From the NCBI RefSeq assembly GCF_016756615.1, contig NZ_AP023262.1:2292501-2356500 (forward strand): DNA of 64,000 nucleotides. The letters run 5' to 3'. The notes under the pieces were generated by a model that made no database searches, was not told the DNA's origin, and saw only the letters and a program-made list of their open reading frames with translations. The translations under genes and the position numbers were made by a program. Shown here in pieces: positions 46,937 to 54,438 of this stretch (positions are counted from its first letter, which is position 1; each line of letters begins with the position of its first letter). Origin of the DNA: Mesorhizobium sp. L-8-3. GTDB lineage: Bacteria; Pseudomonadota; Alphaproteobacteria; Rhizobiales; Rhizobiaceae.

Positions 46937-48013
46937 ATGATGGCCGGTATTCTTGATCTTCTGAGCGAACCGATCGATGCGCCGATCGACTATTCGCCGC
47001 CCGGCAGGGCGCCTCGGAATTATGTGCCCGGTGTGTTGGAGGCATTGGCGGCGTCGCGCGGCAGAAATGCCGTTTTGAAGGCCTACGAGCCGACCAAGCG
47101 CGAGTGGATTGGAGACCGCGTCTTTGACGCCGCCAGGGCTGCGGGCTTCAGTTCTTCGAAAGCCCATGAAATGCGCAGCAACGTTGGCGCCGTGATCGAT
47201 CTTGTTCCCGGAGCTGGCGCTCTATTGGCGGGCGAAGACGGCGGCCGTGCCTACAATTCCGGCGACTATCTGGGGATGGCAACGGCGGCAATCGGAGCCA
47301 TACCCGGCGGCAAGCTTGTCGGCAAGCTTGCGAAGAAGGCTTCCCCGACCGTGGCCGCCAAAGTGACAAACGATGTCATCTCGGAACTGCCGATGGACGA
47401 AGCAAGCCGGATGGCGCGGGCCAAGGCCATGGGTTATTCCGACGATGTGTTCTGGCGAGGAGAGGCTAACGGGAAGCTGCCCAACGAATATCCGAGCGGC
47501 GCGCATTTCTCGCGGGACAGAGAATACGCCGCAGGGTTCGCGCAGAAGGGCGGCCAGCCTGACCCGCGTGAATTCAGGCTTGACCTCTCGAAGGCGTTCA
47601 CGATCGGCAGGCCGATGACGGCGGGAGAGTACGGCCGGCTTGTCGAGAGTGCTATGGCGCATGACCCGCAACTTGCCGCGCAACTGGCCACACAGTTCGA
47701 GCGCTCGCCGGAATATATGGTCGGGTTCGGGAAGGCGAGGCCGGATCAGATGATTACAGATGCGCCGGGCGCTACCTTGACGCATGAACTTGTATCGAAA
47801 AGCCGCGCCCTTGAGAATGTGTTCAGGGACGCGGGCTTCAACGCGATCGATTCAGGCCGGGACGTTCGAAAGCTTAACGGGTTCGGGATCAGGTCTGCTC
47901 AGGCCGCTTTTGACCCCGGAAAGGCAGACAAGCGAGGAATTCTTCTATCTCTTGGGGCGTTAGCTCCAGGGCTTTTCGGGCTGGCGTCCCGCCCTGATCC
48001 CAATCAGGACTGA
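46937..48013 (+). CDS. Virion-associated protein with C-terminal ADP-ribosyltransferase-like domain (ART1)
   Basis: A 358-residue protein. Residues 1-160 (MAGILDLLSEPIDAPIDYSP, ASRGRNAVLKAYEPTKREWI, DEASRMARAKAMG) are almost identical to the gene at 48897. The remainder is unrelated to that gene: DDVFWRGEANGKLPNEYP, AHFSRDREYAAGFAQKGGQP, LENVFRDAGFNAIDSGRDVR and FGIRSAQAAFDPGK. The RG...F(S/T)xxxExA.xFA...IRSAxAAFDP layout is that of the phage polyvalent ART superfamily, which modifies host proteins or nucleic acid with NAD. A start at ATG 46940 is equally likely. It lies among ejection-protein genes, so injection into the host is plausible. A minus-strand gene overlaps its 3' end by 125 bases. 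Confidence 0.7.
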   Translation: MMAGILDLLSEPIDAPIDYSPPGRAPRNYVPGVLEALAASRGRNAVLKAYEPTKREWIGDRVFDAARAAGFSSSKAHEMRSNVGAVIDLVPGAGALLAGEDGGRAYNSGDYLGMATAAIGAIPGGKLVGKLAKKASPTVAAKVTNDVISELPMDEASRMARAKAMGYSDDVFWRGEANGKLPNEYPSGAHFSRDREYAAGFAQKGGQPDPREFRLDLSKAFTIGRPMTAGEYGRLVESAMAHDPQLAAQLATQFERSPEYMVGFGKARPDQMITDAPGATLTHELVSKSRALENVFRDAGFNAIDSGRDVRKLNGFGIRSAQAAFDPGKADKRGILLSLGALAPGLFGLASRPDPNQD

Positions 48014-48233
48014 CATCAGGCTCGAAGCCCCCCCCGTATCTTTCTGCATGTCGTTCGCAATAGTAGTCCCAGATCCATTGTGGGCCATATAGAGCGTCTT
48101 CCCGAGGACAGGTGGCCTTTTCTTCTTCCATGGCGTCAATCGCTTCCTGTAGTAGCCTCTTGTCCATCAAGAACGATGCGCGGTCTATATCGACCTTATT
48201 GCCGGAAGCCGCGAGGATGTAGGTGTGGAACAC
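47889..48233 (-). CDS. Antisense gene overlapping ART1, candidate immunity protein
   Basis: A 114-residue protein on the opposite strand: MFHTYILAASGNKVDIDRAS, MDKRLLQEAIDAMEEEKATC, YGPQWIWDYYCERHAERYGG and ALELTPQEIEEFLACLPF. GTG 48233 has GGAG seven bases upstream. The 220 bases outside ART1 code for natural-looking, aromatic-rich, acidic sequence, so it is not a mere shadow. It is the only opposite-strand gene in the virion module and is found only beside ART1. An immunity or anti-ART role is an inference from position. No family recognised. Confidence 0.55.
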   Translation of the reverse strand: MFHTYILAASGNKVDIDRASFLMDKRLLQEAIDAMEEEKATCPREDALYGPQWIWDYYCERHAERYGGGFEPDVSPDWDQGGTPARKALELTPQEIEEFLACLPFRGQKRPEQT

Positions 48234-48290
48234 TATCTTTCTCCGAGCTGTTGCTCGCTGAAATCATATCAGATTCCGGTACAGAAAGCG

Positions 48291-48362
48291 ATGCCAGAAA
48301 CCGGCGCTACCGGACTGCTCGCGCAGCTTCTGCTGAACCAGCCAGCTCAAGACGACAGGTAG
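48291..48362 (+). pseudogene. Displaced C-terminal tail of an ART-family gene
   Basis: A 23-codon frame MPETGATGLLAQLLLNQPAQ-DDR ending directly before the small virion-gene copy. It matches the tail before 50556 (STGLLAQLLLNQPAQDDR) and resembles the end of ART2 (FGATGLLGLMVNQN). It appears to be the former C-terminus of the gene in this position, left behind when the ART1 C-terminal region was exchanged. Confidence 0.55.
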
Positions 48363-48366
48363 GCTC

Positions 48367-48655
48367 ATGAGCGGCAATTTCGTCTCCTATGCCTGCCGGG
48401 CTGATCGGCGCGCATCTGACGACGACGGGCAACACGACCGTCTTCACCGCGGTCGGCTATGTGCAGGTGATCGGCATTCGTCTGGCCAATATCGCTGGAT
48501 CGAACGCGGTCGCGACGGCGAGCCGGTTCAGTTCCGGGGTCAATGACCAGTATCATCTGCTGTTCCAACACGCCGTGCCGGCCAACGAACAGATGTGACT
48601 GCCGCTCGAGGCCATCGCACTCTACGAGAACGATCAAATCCGAGTGCAGGCCGAG
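48367..48655 (+). pseudogene. Degenerate copy A of small virion gene (parent 50556-50903)
   Basis: About 85% identical in DNA to the intact gene at 50556. It starts ATGAGCGGCAATTTCGTCTC, but an extra G in GCCGGGCTG shifts the frame after about nine codons and a TGA replaces a Trp codon (CAGATGTGA versus CAGGTGTGG). It ends abruptly at GTGCAGGCCGAGACGAAG, where tail-gene sequence begins. Confidence 0.75.
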
Positions 48656-48887
48656 ACGAAGATCCTCTGCAAGCCGTGGTGCGACCGGGTATCGAGCTGA
48701 CCAGTGGGACGCGGAGCGTCGTGACCGGGTTTCGGCCGCACCGGAGCTCGGGATCGTGCCGGCGGTCAAAGAAACTGGAAGCGGCCGCTTCCACCGCTTC
48801 GAGGTGACGATCCCGGCCGATCAGCCATGGTCGGCCATCCACGGCGTTGACCCTGAGGGCCAGCCCGAGGGGCAGCAATGATGTTTC
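48654..48887 (+). pseudogene. Tail-gene 3' fragment, copy 2
   Basis: Duplicated 3' end of the tail gene (parent 46620-46921). It reads from GATCCTCTGCAAGCCGTGGT through CCATGGTCGGCCATCCACGG to GGGCAGCAATGATG, with an internal deletion of about 80 bases. The last 60 bases and the downstream GTTTCGGAGAGTGA leader are nearly identical to the parent, so the ART2 ribosome site was duplicated with it. Confidence 0.8.
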
Positions 48888-48896
48888 GGAGAGTGA

Positions 48897-49917
48897 ATGA
48901 TGGCCGGTATTCTTGATCTGCTGTCCAAGCCGATCGATGCGCCGATAGACGTGTCGCCGCCCGGAAGGGCGCCTCGGAACTATGCGCCGGGCGTGCTGGA
49001 GGCATTGGCGGCGTCGCGCGGCAGAAATGCCGTTTTGAAGGCCTACGAGCCGACCAAGCGCGAGTGGATCGGAGATCGCGTCTTTGACGCCGCCAGGGCT
49101 GCGGGCTTCAGTTCTTCGAAAGCCCATGAAATGCGCAGCAACGTTGGCGCCGTGATCGATCTTGTTCCCGGAATTGGCGCTCTACTGGCGGGCGAAGACG
49201 GCGCCCGTGCCTACAATTCCGGTGATTATCCGGGCATGGCGATGGCGGTTGCCGGCGCGATACCCGGTGGAAAATTGTTCGGCGGGCTCGCGCAAAAGGC
49301 CGTCCCAGCCATGGCCGCCAAGGTGTCGAAGGACGTCATATCGGAACTGCCGATGGACGAAGCGAGCCGCATGGCGCGGGCCAAGGCCATGGGCTTCATG
49401 ACCGGGCTGCCGGTATATCACGGCAGTTCGGCCAGCTTCAGCGCTTTCGATCCAGCGCAAAAAGCTCGTACGACTGGTGCAGCACCGGCACGTGAGGCAA
49501 CCGCCTGGGTTGCTCTAGACCCAGAGACTGCCGGCGACTTCGCTCAGTTGGCGGAAAAAGCGAATCCAGGGTCATCCCAATAGATTTATCCCCTGCTTCA
49601 TCGGGCGGATCGACCTGTGGCGGTTCAACTAGACGGAGATGAGACGAACCTGGAGGTTGCCGGGACATTGAGGGACCTTTTCGAGGCCGGTCATGACAGC
49701 GTGATGCTCAAAAACTTTACCACACCCAGTGGTGAAAAGGGAAAGAAAATCATCGCTGTACGAGATCCAAACCAACTTCGATCACGGTTCGCGAGGTTCG
49801 ATCCCGCGAAGCGTTTCGTCCCCCGATCTGCTCGCCGGACTGAGCGGTTTCGGCGCCACCGGACTGCTCGGGCTCATGGTGAACCAGAACGCCCCGGTCG
49901 AAAGGCAGGAACAATGA
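48897..49917 (+). pseudogene. ART2: same N-terminus as ART1, different ADP-ribosyltransferase-like C-terminus, frameshifted
   Basis: Residues 1-160 match ART1 almost perfectly up to EASRMARAKAMG. The C-terminal part is different: LPVYHGSSASFSAFDPAQ, ATAWVALDPETAGDFAQLAE and, in a second frame from about 49584, VAVQLDGDETNLEVAGTLRD, AGHDSVMLKNFTTPSGEKGK and DPNQLRSRFARFDPAK. This is the YHGS...FDP...NQxRSxFAxFDP form of phage ART domains. The frame breaks near 49580 (first open frame stops at 49583) and again near 49816, after which SVSSPDLLAGLSGFGATGLL runs to 49917. Restored length would be about 340 residues. The end overlaps the next ATG (ATGA). Confidence 0.7.
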
Positions 49918-50200
49918 GCGGCAATTTCGTCTCCTATGCCTGCCAGGCTGATCGACGCGCATCTGACGACGACGGGCAACGCGACCGTCTTCATCGCGGT
50001 CGGCTATGTCCAGGTGTGTGGCCAACATCGCTGGATCGGACGCGGTGGCGACGGCGAGCTGGTTCAGTTCCCGGGCCAATGACCAGCATCATCTGCTGTT
50101 CCAACACGCCGTACCGGTCAGCGAACAGATGTGACTGCCGCTCGAGGCCTTCGCACTCAACGAGAACGATCAAATCCGAGTGCAGGCCGAGACGAAGACC
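49914..50200 (+). pseudogene. Degenerate copy B of small virion gene
   Basis: Starts ATGAGCGGCAATTTCGTCTC at 49914 with one extra base after TGCC, an 11-12-base deletion in GTGTGTGGCC and the same premature TGA as copy A. It ends at the same GTGCAGGCCGAGACGAAG junction as copy A, showing that the two junctions are copies of one recombination event. Confidence 0.75.
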
Positions 50201-50202
50201 CT

Positions 50203-50470
50203 CTGCACGTGCAACCGGGATATCGAACTGACCAGTGGGACGCGGAGCGTCGTGACCGGGTTTCGGCCGCTCTGTGACGCTCCCGAGATTTTCGGCCGCA
50301 CTGAAGTCCGGGATCGTGCCGGCGGTCAAAGAAACTGGAAGAACCCGGCCAACGTTTCGACAAAGACCGGCCTTCCCGGGCGGGGCAAGCGGGCGGTTTC
50401 CACCGCTTCGAGGTGACGGTGCCGGCCGATCAGCCAAGGTCGGCCATCCACGGTATCGAACCTGAGGGGG
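50203..50470 (+). pseudogene. Tail-gene 3' fragment, copy 3
   Basis: A third copy of the tail-gene end, with the internal part (TCTGTGACGCTCCCGAGATT, GGAAGAACCCGGCCAACG) better preserved than in copy 2. The ribosome site and ART start that should follow are missing; the sequence jumps to the ART C-terminal tail at about 50490. Confidence 0.75.
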
Positions 50471-50489
50471 CAAGCGACGTCAAAACCCG

Positions 50490-50550
50490 GCGCTCCACAG
50501 GACTGCTTGCGCAGCTTCTGCTGAATCAGCCGGCTCAAGATGACAGGTAG
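50490..50550 (+). pseudogene. ART-family C-terminal tail, unit 3
   Basis: Plus strand reads RRSTGLLAQLLLNQPAQDDR and stops at 50548-50550, almost identical to the orphan tail at 48291-48362. Everything between the tail-gene copy and this tail, including the ART N-terminus, has been deleted. Confidence 0.6.
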
Positions 50551-50555
50551 AGTCC

Positions 50556-50903
50556 ATGAGCGGTAACTTCGTCTCCAATGCCTGCCGGCTGATCGGCGCC
50601 CATCTGACGTCGACGGGCAACACGACCATCTTCACCGCGGTCGGCTATGTGCAGGTGATCGGCATTCGGCTGGCCAACGTCACCGGATCGAACGTGATCG
50701 CGACGGTGAACTGGTTCAATTCGGCGGCCAATGATCAGTTCAGGCTGCTGTTCCAGCACGCGGTACCGGTCAACGGCCAGGTGTGGTTGTCGTTGGAGGC
50801 ATTCGCGCTCAACGAAAGCGATCAAATCCGGGTGCAGGCCGGAACGGCAAACGCACTCGACGTGATCCTGTCGATTTCCGAGATCCCTGGCCGCAGCGGG
50901 TGA
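50556..50903 (+). CDS. Small virion protein (intact parent of copies A and B)
   Basis: A 115-residue beta-rich protein: SGNFVSNACRLIGAHLTSTG, TTIFTAVGYVQVIGIRLANV, NWFNSAANDQFRLLFQHAVP and WLSLEAFALNESDQIRVQAG. Trimer-forming phage decoration or fibre-associated proteins have this style, but no family is recognised. It is intact, while two upstream copies carry frameshifts and the same stop. It is followed after four bases by the next gene. Confidence 0.6.
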   Translation: MSGNFVSNACRLIGAHLTSTGNTTIFTAVGYVQVIGIRLANVTGSNVIATVNWFNSAANDQFRLLFQHAVPVNGQVWLSLEAFALNESDQIRVQAGTANALDVILSISEIPGRSG

Positions 50904-50907
50904 CCTG

Positions 50908-51342
50908 ATGGCACTGACTATTCGTCTCTCCACGGACATGAGCGTCGCGGAGATGACACCTCTATGGCCGGATGTCATCGCTTGCCTGGAGCGTTACTGC
51001 CGCCGGTTCGGGACCTATGAGACCGTCTCGAACATCGTCCGGGAATGTGCCCAGGGCCGCCGGCAGCTCTGGCTGGTCTTCGACGAGGCGGGCCAGGTGA
51101 TCCTCACGCCGATCACCGAGATCGTGACGATCGACGCGACGGGGAAGAAGCAACTGCTTCTGGCCGAGGTCGGAGGGCGGCGGTTGCGCGAATGCATGCC
51201 GCTGCTGAAGGAAATCGAGGAATGGGCCGCGCGTGAACACGGCACGACCGAATGCCAGTTGGTCGGCCGCAAGGGCTGGAAAAAACTGCTGGAGCCGCTG
51301 GGCTACGCCGAAGCGGCTGTGATCTGGCGAAAGGGACTTTGA
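50908..51342 (+). CDS. Phage GNAT-like internal/structural protein
   Basis: A 144-residue protein, ALTIRLSTDMSVAEMTPLWP, GRRQLWLVFDEAGQVILTPI, ECMPLLKEIEEWAAREHGTT and VGRKGWKKLLEPLGYAEAAV. The GRKGWxKxLxxxGY end resembles the terminal strand of GNAT acetyltransferase-like proteins that occur in podovirus ejection modules. A P-loop for acetyl-CoA is not obvious, so catalysis is doubtful. Its stop overlaps the next start (TGATG). Confidence 0.6.
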   Translation: MALTIRLSTDMSVAEMTPLWPDVIACLERYCRRFGTYETVSNIVRECAQGRRQLWLVFDEAGQVILTPITEIVTIDATGKKQLLLAEVGGRRLRECMPLLKEIEEWAAREHGTTECQLVGRKGWKKLLEPLGYAEAAVIWRKGL

Positions 51343-51812
51343 TGAGCAAAAGCACGACTTCGAAGCAGACGAACGAACCCCCGGTATGGGCGAGGCCACT
51401 GTTGGAGAAGGCCGCGTCGGAAGCAATGAACCTCTACAATTCGGGCGTCGGCCATAATGTCTACAACGGGCCGACCCAGGCGCCTCTGTCGAGCCAGACG
51501 CTGGGCGGCATGAATGCGCTGATGGCCGCCACTGGTGGAACCGGCAAGCCCATTACGAACGAATCCATCAATGCGCTGATCCCGAGCGCCGACATCAAGG
51601 CCCAGATCGAGGCCATGAAGCAGCGCAACAGCCAGCTTCCGATGTCGCTGCCCCGGCAGAATTCCGACTCGATCCCGGATTGGGTGCTGCTCGGGGCCAA
51701 TTCCGACGATCTGGGCACCAGGCTCAGGGCGACCCAGTGGCTGCAGCACAACCGGCCAAAGATGGGCTACACCACCAGACAGGTCTACGGCGGCGGCAGG
51801 GGAGGTCGGTAA
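51342..51812 (+). CDS. Phage virion protein, hypothetical
   Basis: A 156-residue hydrophilic protein starting SKSTTSKQTNEPPVWARPLL and ending in a Gly/Arg-rich tail (QVYGGGRGGR). Its first 30 residues share the pattern STTxxxxNxxPVWAR with the next gene, suggesting that the pair arose by duplication or bind the same partner. Position between ejection proteins suggests an internal virion role. No domain recognised. Confidence 0.6.
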   Translation: MSKSTTSKQTNEPPVWARPLLEKAASEAMNLYNSGVGHNVYNGPTQAPLSSQTLGGMNALMAATGGTGKPITNESINALIPSADIKAQIEAMKQRNSQLPMSLPRQNSDSIPDWVLLGANSDDLGTRLRATQWLQHNRPKMGYTTRQVYGGGRGGR

Positions 51813-53333
51813 ATGGGCAGCACCACTACGCAGGGCGGCAACAAGGGCACTGCCTCGAGCACCAACACCGGTTCCCCGGTATGGGCGCGAAGCATGGGAA
51901 AGCCGGTTCAGCCCGGTACGGCCGCCTACAACACCATGAACACGCAGCTTCAGGCCGGCCCTATTCAGGCCGCGAACGATGTCATAAGCAACCGCGGCAT
52001 CGGCCAGACTGCGCAGAATGTCATCGGCGACGTCATGGGCGGTGTCGGCGCCAACAACTGGATGAACCAGGCTGCGGCTGTGTTCCAGAATCCCGGACAG
52101 ATCGGGTCCGGCCAGTTCAACCAGATCTACAACAACGCGCAGAACGTCGGGCAGATCGGCACCGCCAACCTCGAGCGGTTCATGGGACAGGCCGGAAACG
52201 TGCGGCAGATCGGCCAGCAGAACCATCAGAACGTGTATGACCGCGCAGGCCAGCCGGGCGCGGCCGAGCAGTATCTGGGCGGGACGGCCGGAGGTCAGTA
52301 TCTGGGCGGCTCGCCTTATCTCGACGACATCGTTGCCAAAGGCTCGCAGGATGTTGCCGACCAGACGAACCAGATGTTTGCGGCGGGCGGGCGTTATGGC
52401 TCGGCCGCGCATCAGGGTACGGTTGCAGATGCTGTCGCCAGCAACGCCAGCAACCTGCGCAACCAGAACTACCAGGCCGAGCGTGACCGGCAGGTGCAGG
52501 CGGGCGGCATGCTCGAAAATGCGCAGCAGGGCCGCCTTGGCATCCAGAGCGGCGCGGCCGGCGGCGTTGCGAACGTCCAGGATCGGAACGTCGGCAACCG
52601 GGTGCAGGGCACTCAGCTCGGGGCGAACATCGCCAACCAGATTGCCGGTGTCCAGGGCCAGAATATCGGCAACTGGCTCCAAGGCCAGAACCTCGGGCTC
52701 GGGGCGGCGCAGGGAGCGGCCAACACGCAGGGCCAGAACATCAGCAACAGGCTCAACGCGGCCGGGCAGCTCGGGGGCCTCGGCCAGCAGGCGATGGGCA
52801 ACCAGTTCGACGCTGCCGGCCTCGAAAATCAGGGGATGAGCAACATGCTGAACATGATCGGCCAGTTGTCCGGCATCCAGAACAACAAGGTGTTCGATGC
52901 GAACCAGCAGATGGGCCTTGGCGGCGCGATCGACAACCGTACCCAGCAGGGCCTCAACGACCTGATCAACCAGTGGCAGCAGACCGATATGTCGCCCTGG
53001 GCGAGGATCGGGAGCCTGCTGACGACCGGCACGGGATCGGCCGGAAACTGGGGCACGCAGACATCGACACAAACCCAGCCGGTCAATTTTGGCGGCATCC
53101 TCGCGGCTTTGCTCGGCGCCATTCCGAAGGCCTCCGACCGCCGCCTGAAAGAGGATATCCGCCGGGTCGGCATGCTCGACAACGGCCTGCCGGTCTATGC
53201 CTATCGCTACAAGGGGCAGGCGACCACTGAAATCGGCCTCATGGCCGACGAGGTGGAAGAACGCCACCCCGAGGCCGTCGTCGATGCCGGCAGCGGCTTC
53301 AAGGCGGTACATTACGATCTGGCGGTGGGGTAA
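51813..53333 (+). CDS. Virion protein with Gly/Asn/Gln-rich helical body and C-terminal S74 chaperone domain
   Basis: A 506-residue protein. Residues 60-380 are Gly/Asn/Gln-rich heptad-like repeats (GVANVQDRNVGNRVQGTQLG, QNIGNWLQGQNLGLGAAQGA). The C-terminus carries a peptidase S74 intramolecular chaperone: SDRRLKEDIRRVGMLDNGLP, YRYKGQATTEIGLMADEVEE and HPEAVV. In fibres this domain trimerises the protein and then cleaves itself off. The body looks more like an ejection or tail-needle protein than a typical fibre. Confidence 0.72.
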   Translation: MGSTTTQGGNKGTASSTNTGSPVWARSMGKPVQPGTAAYNTMNTQLQAGPIQAANDVISNRGIGQTAQNVIGDVMGGVGANNWMNQAAAVFQNPGQIGSGQFNQIYNNAQNVGQIGTANLERFMGQAGNVRQIGQQNHQNVYDRAGQPGAAEQYLGGTAGGQYLGGSPYLDDIVAKGSQDVADQTNQMFAAGGRYGSAAHQGTVADAVASNASNLRNQNYQAERDRQVQAGGMLENAQQGRLGIQSGAAGGVANVQDRNVGNRVQGTQLGANIANQIAGVQGQNIGNWLQGQNLGLGAAQGAANTQGQNISNRLNAAGQLGGLGQQAMGNQFDAAGLENQGMSNMLNMIGQLSGIQNNKVFDANQQMGLGGAIDNRTQQGLNDLINQWQQTDMSPWARIGSLLTTGTGSAGNWGTQTSTQTQPVNFGGILAALLGAIPKASDRRLKEDIRRVGMLDNGLPVYAYRYKGQATTEIGLMADEVEERHPEAVVDAGSGFKAVHYDLAVG

Positions 53334-53609
53334 GTCCGCCGGCTCGCTCGATCCTGCTCGCGAACCCGATGCGCTGTTGGCTGAGCCGAGTGGCGGCAAC
53401 CGGCGCACGAGCCCTCTGCGTTGTCGTGGCCGGCCCGGAGCGCGGTACGCGAAGCTTGGCGCGGCCAGAATCAACTCCACAGGCCCAGACCATGGTCCAC
53501 CCGCCGCCGGACCGGCCGGCGCCACCGGTTTCCTCGGCCGGATGATGGTCGAGAAAGATGCTCGGAACCAACGATCGCAACTTCGACGAACGATGTGAGG
53601 GTGACCTCG
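53334..53609. other. Gap with a further ART-tail-like trace
   Basis: No intact gene. The plus strand at about 53485-53598 can encode GPAGATGFLGRMMVEKDARN and a stop, which resembles the ATGLL tails of the ART genes. It may be a trace of another module end, or chance. Confidence 0.35.
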
Positions 53610-54209
53610 ATGCCTGATTTTCGTGACTTTCTTCCGGATCCGGGTCATCGCCCGGAACTTGTCGTGCCGCCAGTTGACGGATCAATCGGCGCGCAACCGC
53701 CCGACGCGGCCAGCGGACGGGTTGCGCAAGCCTTCGAGACGGCCCTCGGGGGCGACCTGGCCGGCCGTTTTGCACGCGATCGGGTGACCGCATTCGCGCA
53801 GAGCCTTGCGGAAGACCAGATGGCCCTGTCGCAGCCCTTGCAACCCGATCCATGGGGAGGGCTGCGCGATACGCCCGTAGCGCCGGAACACGGCGGTCCG
53901 ACGCGTTTGGTGCCGGAGCAAGGCGAGGCAGCCCCGTCGCAGGATGGCGGCTGGGGATGGCGCGAACTCCTGGGAGCGTTGGCGCCGGCGATTGCGGCAG
54001 CGGATCCATGGGGACGCAACCAGGGCCTGGCGAGCACGCTCATGCAGCAACAGCAGGATCGCCGGCAGGACGTGATGGCCGCGCGAGGGCAGAACAAGAC
54101 ACGCGACTGGCTGATCGCCCAAGGCATGGACGCGGGAACGGCGGATCTGCTGGTGAGCGACCCGACATTGCTGCGCCAATGGTTCAGTGAGCGGCAAAGA
54201 CGAGGCTAA
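53610..54209 (+). CDS. Phage virion hypothetical protein
   Basis: A 199-residue protein: PDFRDFLPDPGHRPELVVPP, GWGWRELLGALAPAIAAADP, NQGLASTLMQQQQDRRQDVM and LVSDPTLLRQWFSERQRRG. A Pro-rich head and an amphipathic helical tail resemble ejection-apparatus proteins. GAGGGTGA about seven bases upstream supports ATG 53610. No family recognised. Confidence 0.6.
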   Translation: MPDFRDFLPDPGHRPELVVPPVDGSIGAQPPDAASGRVAQAFETALGGDLAGRFARDRVTAFAQSLAEDQMALSQPLQPDPWGGLRDTPVAPEHGGPTRLVPEQGEAAPSQDGGWGWRELLGALAPAIAAADPWGRNQGLASTLMQQQQDRRQDVMAARGQNKTRDWLIAQGMDAGTADLLVSDPTLLRQWFSERQRRG

Positions 54210-54438
54210 GCAGGCTTCGGAAAAGTGTGCCACGGCTTTCCGACAAACAATTTGCGGCAAAGAGAAGCGACGACATCAGGTGATGTGCGGGCGAAGCCAA
54301 GTCGGCCGCACCTGAGGTCGTTCGCCGGGCCGCCGCACAGTCGACGCAGCGCCGTGGCCCGGATAGTCGCCCTCGAGTTCTGACCCCAACCCCTTGCCAC
54401 TGTGATCTTCAGCGGCACCCATCGATCAGGAGCGCCGA
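54210..54438. other. Short gap before the fibre genes
   Basis: About 230 bases with no gene. AGGAGCGCCGA just before 54439 is the ribosome site of the next gene. It may carry a promoter for the fibre cassette, but none is evident. Confidence 0.4.
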
